Origin: Warburgia ugandensis
Lineage: Eukaryota > Streptophyta > Magnoliopsida > Canellales > Canellaceae
Reading direction: 5' to 3'
Assembly (NCBI GenBank): GCA_035236585.1
Contig: CP141130.1
Location: forward strand, 31,073,501 to 31,137,500
DNA: 64,000 bases
Part shown: piece after piece, positions 41,861-54,329 of the stretch
Position numbering within the stretch: the stretch's first letter is position 1
How the letters are laid out: the number at the start of each line of letters is the position of its first letter
Program-made: the position numbers and the translations under genes
The notes under the pieces: model-generated
What the model was told of the DNA's origin: nothing
Databases searched by the model: none
The model's input: only the letters and a program-made list of their open reading frames with translations

Positions 41861-43694
41861 GAAGCAGCATGTAGATATACTTATCTTACCCTACTATCAA
41901 ATGAAAAATTCAAAATTGTAAGATAAATCACGCTCCATTCATTTTTAGAGGCCTGTTTGGCTCATTTCATATGGGACACAAGGAAGTTTCATACTTTGAA
42001 ATTTTTTCCCCTAAAAATTTTCCATCTGTATTATAGCTTTTTCCCCTAGAACTTCTCTTTTCTACATCTCCTACTTCTTCATTTCTCAGTGCATTATCAT
42101 CATCCTACTTTTTAAACATTGAGGACAATGTTTCTTTTCGGGTTGATGGGTGTATAATTCTAGCAAATTTTAATTATTTTTAGGTTTTAAGATGATTTTT
42201 TTAATTTCAAAAAATATTTTGAAAATGTGAAAACTTTTAGGTCAATTCTTACACTATGTGAGAATTGGATTTTTTGAAGTATAGTATAGATAATTTTACC
42301 TATTAATTGAATTGTATATAATTAATTCATCATTTTACTCATTTTCTAAAGTATTCCATAAAAGCAAAGTCTCATATCACATTTGTACGTGCAAGTGCAT
42401 ATACATAGTCCAAATTGGTTATAACTCAAAGATCCTAAAGAAATTCAGTGGAGACCTATAACCTAAGTGAGTTTTAGAGCCATTCATTTTATTTTGAGAG
42501 GTTATAAATGTTTCTAATTTTCTTCAATGTGTTTAAAGTAAAATTTGATCACATCAATTCTTAAATTTGGCTAATTACCAGAATTCTTATAATAGTACCT
42601 TTAAAATTTCTAAAAGTTTATTGAATCTGATAGATTATAGACAACATAGAAAAGGATTTAGGCCATCTTTGTGTTAACCTAGAGACATAAGACCCATCCA
42701 AAAGAGTATTTTTACCACTAGTTAGCCAAGTTGAGCCTTTTATACAAACCTTTTCTTTTAATAACCACATTGACCTTTACCCATTTAAACCTAGTATAAT
42801 ATATCCATTACCTATTTTATTTAAAATATAAGTTAGAGATGAATGAAGATATACCTTTTAGTTGCAAAGAAAAATAAAATTATAAAAATTAATATCAAGA
42901 AAAGAAGTGTTCTTCAAAAGTGATTCAAAAGTACTGTAATACAAAGAAAATTTACTGAAAAAAGTATGAAAAAGAAATATTCACTTTAGGCAAACAAAGT
43001 AAAGAAAAATTGTCAACTTTAGTAGTAGACCTATACTTACTTTTGAAGAATTTCGAATACCCTTTACAACCCTTCTTTTGTACTTTGCCTTATGCCTTCA
43101 TTTCGTCCCAGTTAAAGATTTAATGATTTTAAGATGAATAGAATTTTAATGAAGATATGAAAATATAGGATTTAAATAGTAGTATTTCTCAAAGTTCAAG
43201 TGTAATAGCATCTTATTCTTTCTAAGGGGATCAAAACTACAATACTGAGTAACTCCCATTTCTTCATGTGTATATGTGAGATAAATTTGCTTCTATTGAC
43301 TTTGCTCACATATTTAAGAGAGATATGATTTGAACCTTTATTTAAGGGATTTTATTTCTAAGTGCATGTCATTAGTGAGTATTGAGGTCAAAAAATATTT
43401 CGAATGGAGTTCAAAAGTTATAGTCTATTTGGAGATAAAGATTATTCTATATGTAGATTCTACACTCTTTGAGATAATTCTCTAAAAAAAACAAGTAGAA
43501 ATTGACTTGAAAATCATTTTTGGAATCGCTCACGAGGCTTAACTTGTTCGCTAGGGGTAACCTATGGGTTTAAGGGCTTATTGCATACGCTAAATGCAAT
43601 CGTGAGTACTTATGAAACTAGAAATTTGCATCATTTTCAATAAAATAATTTTTTGAATATTTTGCTCGAGATTAGCAAAATGCTGGCTGGGAGG
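41861..43694 (+). mobile_element. Element B 3' noncoding region and purine tract
   Basis: The hairpin AAACATTG-AGGA-CAATGTTT (42114-42133) matches the one in A. A long collinear match to A's 20977-22058 follows (for example GGAGACCTATAACCT at about 42450, and the block at 43240-43400). GGCTGGGAGG before the LTR start at 43695 is the purine tract. No coding frame. Confidence 0.75.
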
Positions 43695-45350
43695 TGTTAA
43701 GTGGTCAATTGTAGCTAAAATAGCCCTTAATTAGCATTTGATTAGATACTCTTACTAATTAATTTTGTAATTTTATATTGATTTTAGCTCTAATTGATCA
43801 TCCAACTATTGGTTTGAAAATTTACAGGTCAGATGGTCATCATAGCTAATCAAATGGTAATGTACAATAGAGATGATTCTAAGTTAGTCTTCTGTTTTAT
43901 AGATAAACCAAAACAAACTTGGATGGATCATATTGACTTGCTTGGTACCAGATCATCAAAAGGATTGATGGATCCCACTTTACAATGGAATTTTGTATAT
44001 TTTAATCAATGGATTTTATCTTTTAAGAAAGTGGGCTGCCTATATGTGGACAACACGTAGTGGATAGTACAAAGTGAATAGCATGAAGTGGAAGACATGA
44101 AGAGGAAAATCTGCAACCAAAAGTAAAGATTCCAAACTTAGAAAGAAGGAATAACTAAAAAAAATGAAGAAACTAGAGGGGAGGCTCCATCATGGAAGCT
44201 ATTTCCCTCTCTCACTCTCGTTCTCTATTCATCACACTCTCCCCCTTCCCCTTCCCCTTCTCTTTCTCTCTACTTCTTCTCTCTTCCCACCTCTACTGCA
44301 CCACTGTTCACCACTCACCTTCACCACACAGCCCAGCAAAACTACACCATACCCTGCACCTCTTTCCCTCTCTGTTTCATGCATGAACTCAGATCACTCC
44401 TAACTACTCTCTCCCACTGACCACACTTTCCTCTTTCTACCTCTATCACCCATTCCTCCTCTCCCTCATTCCAACAGACCAGCACTGACACAGCAGTCAG
44501 CATCTCTTGCAGACTGACCAGCCTTGATACAGCAATCAACATTTCTCGCTAATCGACTGGCCAACCCCCTTCACCTTCCCTCTCTTGCTCTCTCTCTCTT
44601 TCACCCACTCGTTTTCTATTTCTCTAGCTTCTATTCACCTGCACCTCTCTCCTTTTCTCTAGGAGGTTATCTTCCGTGTCAAGCATTGTCTTGTCATACC
44701 TCTTTTCTCTCCATTTTCTGTTATTTTCATCTTCAAATCTTCACAAAAACCTCTAAATTTCCTTCCTTTTACTAATTTTCATTGCTTCTAGAAAAACCCA
44801 TTTTGAGTTTCTCCTCAAATACTTCTTCTGCCTTCATTTTTTGTAGTTCAAAATGATGCAGGTAGCTCTCTATTCTTCGTCTCCATCGTCATCACTATTC
44901 ATGAATAGTAATTTTTTTACTATTCAAAGAATAGTGTTTTCAACTATTTAAACCATATCAATTTTCAATCAAATTCCATTTTTGTCCTTCGTCTCTTTGT
45001 TTTAATTCCATCCAAGTCCTATTTTGTCTTATTCTTATTTATATTGTACTTTATTCCTATTTTGTCTAATTCTTGTTTAACCCCTAAACTATGCAGTTTT
45101 AATTCTTGTTCGTTGAGTGACACAACGATCAAGACATGAAAGTTTAATTTAGATTGTTATTGAATTTAATTTCTTTAAATTCAAAACTATGTCCCTAAGG
45201 GTTAGTTAATAAATTTGAATTTTAGTACTATTTAATTTTGTAATTTAAATTCTATGTAAACTCCAACTTTTTAAGTTGAATCCCCATGAGATTGACCTGC
45301 ACTTGCACTAGCTATACTACAACAGCCTGTGCACTTCAGAAAACTCAGCA
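43695..45350 (+). mobile_element. Element B 3' LTR
   Basis: TGTTAAGTGGTCAATTG to ...AAAACTCAGCA, 1656 bp, pairing with 37304-38927. Followed by CTAAG, the right target copy. Confidence 0.88.
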
Positions 45351-47459
45351 CTAAGCCAAGCTAAGAAAGCTTCCAAAGTCATCCATGAAGTCAAGCCAAT
45401 GGAGTCTTCAAAGTTAGACAACTAAACCACATAAGCCATGTGACATGGAAGGCTAGGATTGGAGGAAAATCAAGAGGATTATCCATGAGATTCTAAGGGA
45501 TATTTTGAAGATAATTAAGGGAAAATTCATTAGGATTAGTTGGCATGTGGACCAATAGGATGAGACCCTTTTATTTTTTATGTTTTTCCATTATTTTCCC
45601 ACTTTTTTCTCATTTTCCACCTCACCACCAAATATCACGATGAATTTCACTTTTTGTTCAGGAGTCCTACCATTCTAAGACTCCACCTTCCTAAACTCCC
45701 ATCCCAACCAAACAACCAATCCCCACTTCACTTAGCCAATAAAATTTACCCATCTCATGTCACTTTCCTATCTTTCCTACCCATCTTTTTCATCTCACAT
45801 TCCTTTCTCTTTCCTACCCATCCATCCACCTACATTCCATTTTTTGGGGGATTTCAATGATTTTTGAAGGGGGAGAAGCTTCTTCCTAAAAAAGTGGCAT
45901 CTTACCCCTACTTATCTTCCAAAATGGAAGCCACTTATCTACTTGTTTCCTCTTTGAAAGCCTTAGCTTACCTATCATCCTATCCATCCAAAATTACTTG
46001 TTTTCATCACTACCACACCTTATTTTTAGGATAACCTAGAAAATGTAGGAGAAAAATTATAAAAGACCTACAACAACCTAAGTTGGGGACACTCTTTCAC
46101 TGTTAGGGAAAAGATGCTCCTCATTTGGAAGGAGAAGCCCTCTTCCTACTCCATCCTTTTCTCTCTTTTTTCTTTGGATTTTTATCTCTTTTAGGTGTCT
46201 GTTACTATTTCTAAAGGTGTGTTGCATCTCCTGAAGTGTTCCATGCTTGGTCCTTAAGGCATTTGATTGGTCTTTCAAAGGTTGGTCAATCTCTCTTTAC
46301 TTCTCTTATTTGAACTTAGTTACCTATGTGCTAGTTAATGCTTTTAATTTCCTTGTTTTTTCTTGCCTAAAGACTAAGATGCAAGGTTGATTTTTTCCTT
46401 GAAGTGATGACCAACGGAAGTTTCCTTGAATCTAATCTTTACCTTTGCTTTCCATTACCATTTAGATCCCTTTTAGTTTCCTTGAATTCTAGCATTGTTG
46501 TCGTAGTTTCCTTTGAGTGTTGCCTTATTATTCTATTAGATTTTCCCTTGAATCTTTGTTTGCACCACTTTTTGAAGATTAATGGAATACTTTTTAGTTG
46601 ATGAATGAACATGATTCTTTTTATTTGTTTAATGCATGTTGATGGTATAAAAAGTAAGTTCATACTTTGTTCCCAAACAAGTCAACCAAAAAGGAATTGA
46701 AACCATGCATCTAAGTCAATGGTGGAAAGCATGTTTTTTAAGGCATTTAAGGTTGAAGTTGAGTAATCTTGTTAATGTGCTGCCAATGTTAATAATTAGT
46801 TTTAATTGCTCACTATAACAAGCATCAAGTTTCTTCTCCAAGTCATGTTGAAACCATGTGTGCACCCTATGGTTGGAACACATGGTTCTGAATGAGTTGT
46901 TGCTTAATTGAGATCTAAGTTGTTGCATTCATACATGTTAGGAAAAATAGTTAGCTAAGTTGATCTTGTTTAGTTTGTTAGCATGTTGTTAATTTGTTTT
47001 TAGTTATTAAAGTTCATCCTCTTAATTTCCATTATATTCTTTAAATGTAGCATGATAAGGAAAATATATGATTAGTGTACGTTTCCTTACATTGGTTGCT
47101 TAATTTCATGTTTAGGAAGTTGATTTAAGAAAGTTGTTAAAAATTGCATTTGTGGAAAGTTTCAATTTAAGAAAGTCATAAATTTAGAAAGTTTTTAATT
47201 TAGGAAAGTGTTATTTTTAGAAAGTATGCTTTAAGAAAGCTTTTAATTTTAGCATGTTTATAATTTTCACAAAATTTCCATGTTCATGTTCTAATTTCCA
47301 TTTTTAGTTTAGAGATATCTTAAACTTTGGCTAAGTTAGATAGTTTAAAGTAGGGACCACCAACATCACAATCATTCGATTCCTCATGGGATCGACCTCA
47401 CTATCGTACTATATTACAACAAATTCATTGCAAATTTAACTTAAAACTGCAACAAGAGT

Positions 47460-47700
47460 TACAGATTTGAAGGTTTTCATATATATTTTTAAATACAAAC
47501 TAATTTTTAATGCAAGATCGATCCAATTTGAAATAGTTTTTGTAAAAGCAATGCAATGCAGCAAAAAATCTTTTCTTTAAAATTCACTTTGAAAAACCCT
47601 GAGTGTCATTTTTCTTTTCTTAAAAAATAAGGATTCTCAGTGAAATGAGTACTCATTTTTACTAAAAATCTGGCAGAGTTTCCTCTATTTTTCAGACATA
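47460..47700. other. Unassigned junction sequence
   Basis: Lies between D1's target copy and H2. It could be the remainder of C's 3' LTR or the decayed end of H2. No clear match to either. Confidence 0.35.
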
Positions 47701-48405
47701 TGACATTTAACGCATGTCATTGTGAAGTTCCCGATGAACATTTGTTAACAATTTTAAAATATCAATGGTGACTCTGTTTCCTTCTCATACATCTAACAGA
47801 ACAAAAGCAATTTACATCAACACAATACACCGAGAACCTCCATAGCACAACCTAGTCACATGAGTCTTTAAATACCCATAATTGCATACAATGTAGTCTC
47901 TTTCTCCTTTCTAATATGATAACTTCAATTCAAAGACCAATTCTTATCTGTCCTTTCCTAAAGCTTCTATTGGAACGCTCCTGTCAGTAAGCAACTCCTA
48001 TTCCTTAGGAGCCCCCTGTTCTGAGACACTATTAACGTGCCAAACTTGCTACTATTCTCTATATCTATGGCATTGCAAACCAAAACAATGCCTTAGCAAG
48101 CAATCGCTTATGTAGGTGGAATAATATATAATTATATATAAACAAATCATAATTTACCATATAAATCAATTGTTCACACTGCATCATGCAAAACTATAAT
48201 CATTTACAATGTAGTCTGAAATATGTCAAGCATTTACCACAATAATGAATTCATAATACATTCCATATAACAAAAATCCATTTGAGACATAATTTCAGCA
48301 GACTACTAATAAGAAAGCAATCTCACTACACCATACCAAAATAACTTTTCCTTAAATCACAAAGTATACAAATACATGTCATTATAGTCCATTTTCTAGG
48401 ACATG

Positions 48406-48870
48406 AGCTACCCATAGTCACCGGTCACAGTTTTGTATCATACGGAGGGAGATGGACTACCCACAGTCACCGGTCACAGCTTTGTATCGTATGGAGGGAG
48501 ATGGGCTACCCACAATCGATCTCCTCAGAAAAAATCAGAATACTATTAGCCATTCAGGAGATAGGCTACCCATAGTCACCGGTCATGGCTTATGCGTTCG
48601 CTAGGAGATGGGCTACCCACAGTCATTGGCTATAGTCATAATATTATCCTCTTCCTAGGAGATGGGCTACCCACAGTCACCGGTCAAGGATTTATTTCAT
48701 GTGGAGGGAGATGGGCTATCCATGATCAAAGTACACAATAGACACAATATTGTCCTCTTTGGTGGAGATGGGCTACCCATAGTCATGCCTCAAGGATCTG
48801 TTCTATCTAGGAGATGGGCTACCCACAATCACTGGTCTAGAACGTGTCTTGTCATGAACAAACAAATGGA
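48406..48870. repeat. Minisatellite in H2 LTR, about nine units
   Basis: The core GGAGATGGGCTACCCACAGT recurs about nine times at irregular spacing of 37-60 bases, often followed by CACCGGTCA. Units vary both in the core and in the spacer. Plant chromovirus LTRs often hold such subrepeats. Confidence 0.9.
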
Positions 48871-50199
48871 CTGAAGCATCATAATATAAAATAAGTGCTT
48901 ATACATGAGAAGTTTAAACATGATTCAATTTTTGCATGCACATTCATCTTATTTTTCACATAAATTGAAAAGACTTATTTCAATGTTTGAAATTCATATC
49001 CAAATACATATATAGTGAAAATCTTAGCAATCTTAATTCTACCTACCTCAAATGGTACTCTTTTAGTTCATTGACGCGAATACTTTATTTAGTTCACGTA
49101 TGCGTTCCCAATCAATTACACCTCTATAAAATACAAAAAACACATTTAGATATACAATCTTAGGACTTCTCTTAGCTTTTCTACTATGAAAGCTCCCTCT
49201 AAGTTAGTCCCTAGCACAAGTCATCACAAGCAAAATGATAGTGCTTATTTCTATGCTAAGGGTGTTTCATTAGCCATTGGTTGATAGCTAATTGAATGAC
49301 AACAGTTATTGGATTTCTAATCCATGCCATTGGCCCTGGATTGGCTACCCACTACTCTTCTTAAGTGACTGCAAGTCACTTTCACTGTTCAGTAGCCTTA
49401 GCCCTTGATTCCTATCCAAATCAACTATTGTGTTGGAGCTAGGTGTTATTTTCCATGTTACAGTCTTCAATACAACCTATAATTGTATTCCTAAATCAGA
49501 CTGCTATAATGAGGATCATGAACAATTCACGTCACCCAATTTTTTATATAATTTTATCCAAATTCCATACTTTATATCATATCTAAGCTAATTAAGGTTC
49601 AAGAATTCATCTGTAACCACTAATCATTGATCTAACATCACAAGGTGTCTGTTTAAATAGTGACAAATCGATGGCCTATATCATTCGATCTGTTTCACTT
49701 CAAATTCATATAATTCTAGTCATCCTATCATTTTTTTAAGGACAAGAAACTCATTTGTGGTGTCTAATTGTTGATCAAACATCACAAAGTTATTGTGTGA
49801 ATAGTACCTAATCGAACGACTGAGATTGTCTGATCGGTTTATAACCAAAATTAACAAGTTTTTGCTAAATCAAAGATAATTCATACCTATATTATGCTTA
49901 TCTAAGCATGGATTGAAGAATTAATGGCCAGATCATCACCAAATCTTAAATCTAGCATAAAACACATGAATTTAACAAAATTTCACAAATCCAAAGTTGG
50001 GTTTTGTAGATCTTACCTTCAAAATGCATTTCCCTATTTTTCCTCCTCTGGAATGGGTTGGATTGGCCTCGATTTGTCAAAAATCCTCCAAACCTAGGCG
50101 TGCAACAATCTCTTCTTCAATCTGCAGTCCAAATCATCTGGGATTTCCCCTTAAACTTAGGGGTTTTGCTCTCCTCTCTAAGCTGAAAAAAATGACTGG

Positions 50200-50218
50200 C
50201 TCAGATCGTCGATCTGAG
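50200..50218. repeat. Perfect 9-bp inverted repeat in H2 LTR
   Basis: CTCAGATCG-T-CGATCTGAG. Both arms hold a CpG, in a window where CpG is otherwise scarce. It lies ~330 bp into the LTR in its own sense. A binding site is possible but not shown. Confidence 0.75.
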
Positions 50219-50545
50219 TCATCATCTTCTCCAGTGACGGCCTGGAAGTTCGGCAGCACAAAAACCCATCTTCTCTGTTTTGCCGGCGCGCCATTAACTT
50301 CGGCAGCTCAATCCCCCTTTTCTCCTTCCCTTCTCCTTCTCCCCTTTCTTCTTCTTTCTCCTCTTTCTTCTTCCCCATTAGATCTCCCTCTTCATGGGTT
50401 TTCTGGTCTGCCAGGTTTGAGAAGAAACAAACCCAACATCTGTATCGGGGTTCCTTAAGTGGGGGGGTGCCCGTATCAAAAATGGCCCCCTCTGTTAAAA
50501 CCATTTTCGTTTTTTTTCTTTTTCTTTTTTGGTGGGATGTTACAT

Positions 50546-50560
50546 TCTTCCCTCCTTATA
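50546..50560 (-). other. Polypurine tract of H2
   Basis: Minus strand TATAAGGAGGGAAGA, then the LTR start. It abuts H1-type LTR sequence rather than pol, so the junction is chimeric. Confidence 0.65.
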
Positions 50561-50561
50561 C

Positions 50562-51664
50562 AATATGCATTGGTCATTTAGACAATCATTTGATGCATCT
50601 CACTAATCAAAGGTCCATATGATGAGTCATATAACTCAAGAATTTTCTAGTATAAATTTTATTTATAAAGTCACTAAGGTTTAGCACATTATCTATCCAG
50701 TTAGAGCATGAATTGCTAAGCTATTCCCTATGTGTACTAAAAGTCTTGCAACAACCAGGTGAGTTGGCTATCCATTGTTCATTTAATACCTGGTTGAATG
50801 ACTCAATCATCGAGTGTACTAAGCATACAAATTGTTATGAGGTGCATAGGTAATTAGAAATCATTGGATATAACAAACTTTAGTTGGTCTATTTATTGAC
50901 AATTTTCAATAGACAAACTGACTATTTTCGATCATCATTTTAATAATAAATAGTCAGTTGGTTTGCTATCTTTTGATCATAATTGGCAATTTTTACTTTA
51001 TTCATTATTGAGTTTACAACATGTTCAAAGATTCTTTTGGCATTCCAGTGCCTAGAATGCATCTAGTCCTTGAAAACTTATGTTGGACTATCTACAAAAT
51101 TTGCTAGATAATCTAGTAGTAAGATAGTCAAAACACTCTTTAAACACATCCAAAAATCATGAGATTTGAAGAATTTTTTTTTTTACTTGAATTAGCCTTA
51201 TGACTAAAACTTGGGTTAAAATCCATTAAAGAAGTCATGTACTTTCTATCAAAACAATAGGTAGGTTTGCCAAATTCTACTTGTAAATACATGAACTAAA
51301 AAGATGGTTAGAACTAAAAGAAAATGACATAAATTTCACGATGGATTTAATTATGATATCAAATTTATATTAAACATTAATTCCATGGAAAGATCAAGCA
51401 CCAATCTAAGATGAAAACACATATAAAAATATAGCAAACCATGCTTAAAATAATAGCTAGATGATGAAGACTTAAAGGCTTGCTGCATGAGTGAAAAGAA
51501 AACTAATGGATGTATTGATTACAAATAAAATCATGCATCTCATTGGCTTGTTATGATGTGTGAATTACAAGACAAAAAACTATATTAATCTCATTTCATG
51601 AGATATGAGAATCTCAATCAGATTTATGCATAAGTTGGAAAGCTAAAACATGAAGAATGTTAAA
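50562..51664 (-). mobile_element. Fragment of an H1-type LTR
   Basis: Collinear with 5860-6914 of the H1 LTR. Shared text includes TTTGATGCATCTCACTAATC (versus CTGATGCATCTCAATGATC), CAGGTGAGTTGGCTATCCA and AAGCTAAAACATGAAGAATG. Both outer parts of the LTR are missing. H2 is joined on the left, truncated E on the right. Confidence 0.8.
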
Positions 51665-51689
51665 CAGATGTTGGCGCGAATGTTGACAG

Positions 51690-54045
51690 ATCAGTGTTGA
51701 AATGAAATACATGAATGCACAATCTTTGTCGATGAAAAATTTTGTTTTGGAAGTACAATATATACTTGAATTATAAATTAATTTTTGATGCACCATTTTG
51801 GTTTTAATAGACAATTTTAGTTGATTTGCAATCTGAATTTGATCTATGATTCAAGTGTCAAGACCTAAAGAGAAACATGTAAGAACCTTAAACCTGCTTC
51901 TCTATCCGTTAATTCTTGGTGACTTATAATTTTTTTTATTATGAAGGCTTTGATATTAAGGGTTTCATTTGATTCTTTCTACATTTGAATTTAATAGATC
52001 TAAAATGTTATCATGGTTTTGGGATGTGGATACATGTAAATATCCAATTTTATGAGTTAAGAGTTGAATAATGGGGAAATTTTGATAGTGTAGGGTTAGA
52101 TCTCGTTGATTAAATTATGAGATCTAGGAAATGTTTATCAAGCTAACTTCACTAGAATCATAGTCATAGACTAAGTTACAAGGGAACTCAGTCATATCAG
52201 AGATTTCATAGAAGAGTTGTAAGCATAGAGATTCCATGTAGATGTCATGGATCATTGTGCTACATCATCTGACATGAAACTATTATGTAATTCTTAGATA
52301 TTTAATATAAGTATATCTCCATATAAGTTATTATAGAAATGAGATGAAATGTGAATTACAAGGAGATTACTTACTATGTTGTGAGACACGTCAAATTCTC
52401 CTGAGATAGTAAACATCAGACAAAGGCATGCGTGGTTGATCTTAACTATGGTGGTGCTAGTTAAAATGGTAATCTTGAGGGAAGTGGCTGCTTGGGAACC
52501 ATAACCATGGGGAAGCCACCCAAGATGATAACCCTAAGGGAAAGGGCTTGTGGTGGAGCTGATAAGTTCTTAGGTAAATGGCTACCTAGTAGACTATGAG
52601 CATGGTGGAGCCACCAAAGATGGTAAATTCTAAGGGAAAAGGATGTTTGATAGACTATAACCATGGTGAAGCCATCGAAGAGGTTGACCTTGAAGGAAGG
52701 GACTAGTTGGTCTGTGTTATGTATCAACTAGAGGTTGTTCATGTGAGATGAAACTTCATTTTGAGGAATGATGCTATTATTATAGGTTATGTAGGGTATA
52801 CATGTGATCATTTCCCTTCAGGGAGACTGCTTGGTCTGTTGTGAGACAAGTGAGACCTCCCATGATAGTAACCTTAAGGGGAAGGGATGCCTGTTAGGAT
52901 ATGATCATGGTGTAGCTACCCAAGTAGAAAACCCTAAGAGAAAGGGCTACTTTGTAGACCATAAGCAAGGTAGAATTTCCTAAGATGGTAAACCTTAAGG
53001 GAAAGGCCTACCTAATGGACCATACCATGGTGGAGTAGCCCAAGATGGTCACCTTGAGAGAGAAGACAACTTGTTTGCAATATGTCAATGTATAGCCACC
53101 TTAGATGCTAACATCACAAGAAAGATTTTACATCAGAATGATGATTGCCTGGAAAGTATGCACATTTATGATGTTTATATATTATACTTATCCATATTGA
53201 TGTGGAAATTATAGAATGAATGATATTCTTAGATGAGCATATTTAAATGTGATACTTATTGTATAACTATGGAAATTATAGAATATGTAATATTCTTGGG
53301 TGAATGAGTAATTGTTATATTCAATGATATATGTTCATAGGCTATAGTGATTATCTGTGAAATGAATGAAAATATTCCCTTATTAGAACAAGGAAATGGA
53401 GTTGAGCTAGGCTCAATGAGAAGCATGAGATATACCTGTGTGGTTTAGTTCTTTTTCCTTATTGGGCTTTGAAGTTCATACTTTCAATTCTAGGGTAAAA
53501 GTCTAGTGGATAAATGAAAGGAGCCTATGATTGGTGAGTGAGACTTGATTGGGTGTTGTATTATTTTTCTTGTACATTCATAATTTTATATTTATGAATT
53601 TGAGATGTATAACTCTGTTTTTGGTAAGAATGTTCATGTATATGATTCTCTAGAAAACTTTGTTGAATTAATGATATTTGTATGCAAGTAATTAGTGCCA
53701 TTGATTTTGTAAATAAGAGTTATGAAATGTTTACCTTAGAATGCAATGGTAGAGAGACTGAGTCTCCAGTTGTACTTGTAAAGTATTTATTAGGTGAATC
53801 TCATCATATGCATTAAATGTATAAGTCTAAAAATTAGAGTAGACACTATCGAATTTTCAATAGGAATGAAGAATTCATTTCACCATCTAAAACCATGCCT
53901 TGCATAGGACAAGAGAATCTAGCTCTGCCTTAACTTTTGATGCCGTTAAAAAGGAAAAGAAAAGAAAAGAGCCACCTAGGTGTTGCTTAAGATAATTAGA
54001 ATGGTTTTGTCCCCTAAAACTTGGCCTTCGAGGTGTAGGGTTGCA
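51690..54045 (+). mobile_element. Element E 5' LTR (its start missing)
   Basis: Collinear with the E 3' LTR from about 61740 on: ATTATGAAGGCTT at about 51940 matches about 61985, and the AAGGGAACTCAGTCATATCA stretch at about 52180 matches about 62226. The LTR end GTAGGGTTGCA (54045) lies eight bases before the PBS. The first ~1.6 kb expected from the 3' LTR is not present; H1-type sequence stands there instead. Confidence 0.8.
52440..53130. repeat. Minisatellite in E LTR
   Basis: Repeated units of about 60-90 bases built on 'GGTGGAGCCACC-AAGATGGTAA----AAGGGAAAGGGCTACCT'. About eight imperfect units in two blocks (52440-52730 and 52860-53110). The 3' LTR carries the first units at 62470-62600 before D3 interrupts it. 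Confidence 0.85.
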
Positions 54046-54053
54046 ATAGTTCT

Positions 54054-54065
54054 TGGTACCAGAGC
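54054..54065 (+). other. Primer-binding site of E (initiator tRNA-Met type)
   Basis: TGGTACCAGAGC, close to the complement of initiator tRNA-Met, as in C. Confidence 0.8.
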
Positions 54066-54329
54066 AAGGTGGAAGGTTAAGTGGAAACAAAAAAAAAAAC
54101 TTGTGTTTATTAGCTTTGAATCATCATCAATATTGGAAATGTTTTCATTTTGTGTCTTTAGAAGTGCCATAATTGACTGTTGATGGTTGTTCACTTAATT
54201 GATTGGTTGATTGGCTCTAATTGTTTGATATTTTTGAAAGATACAAGAATGGTAAGAACTAGAGTATAATATTATACTAATTGTGCCTCTAGTTGATCTA
54301 ACATATGATAGATCTATTTATGTATCACT

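Larger units (their letters stand above)
37304..45350 (+). mobile_element. Element B: Athila-type element with gag but no visible pol
   Basis: 5' LTR (37304-38927), PBS (38934-38953), leader, gag, 3' noncoding region, purine tract, 3' LTR (43695-45350). Flanked by CCAAG (37299-37303) and CTAAG (45351-45355). Gag, gag-pro linker, leader and 3' noncoding region are all related to element A, and LTR edges are of the same type. No protease, reverse transcriptase or integrase is recognisable anywhere in its ~4.8 kb interior. It may be a non-autonomous lineage moved by A-like relatives, or one decayed copy. LTRs differ by roughly 12-15% by eye, more than A's. Confidence 0.82.
36798..47454 (+). mobile_element. 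Family D solo LTR, copy D1, carrying element B
   Basis: Starts TGATAAGTGTTTAATTTTGC and ends AACTGCAACA. The flanks are ATAGT (36793-36797) and AGAGT (47455-47459), a target duplication with one mismatch inside C's 3' LTR. Taking out element B and its duplicated target leaves ~2.6 kb with no gag, pol, PBS or purine tract, so this is a solo LTR left by recombination between two LTRs. The left arm is 36798-37303, the right arm 45351-47454; both match D2 at 56140-58919 in order. Confidence 0.8.
47701..50544 (-). mobile_element. H2: chromovirus LTR with minisatellite
   Basis: On the minus strand a polypurine tract (GGAGGGAAGAA) leads into TGTAACATCCCACC at 50544, a typical chromovirus LTR start. 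The LTR runs left for about 3 kb; its 3' edge is not clear. It contains a CpG-richer block (50190-50330), a CT-rich block (50310-50390) and a minisatellite (48406-48870). Only ~15 bases of internal sequence remain on its right. The 153-residue frame on the plus strand at 49997-50458 is antisense to the LTR and resembles no known protein. Confidence 0.65.

Noticed and set aside
48406-48870. CRISPR-like array
   Set aside because: Units are irregular in length and both core and spacer drift; it is an LTR minisatellite in a plant sequence.
49997-50458. A 153-residue plus-strand frame, looking like a small plant gene
   Set aside because: It lies antisense inside the H2 LTR, in its CpG/CT-rich promoter-side part, and has no recognisable motif.
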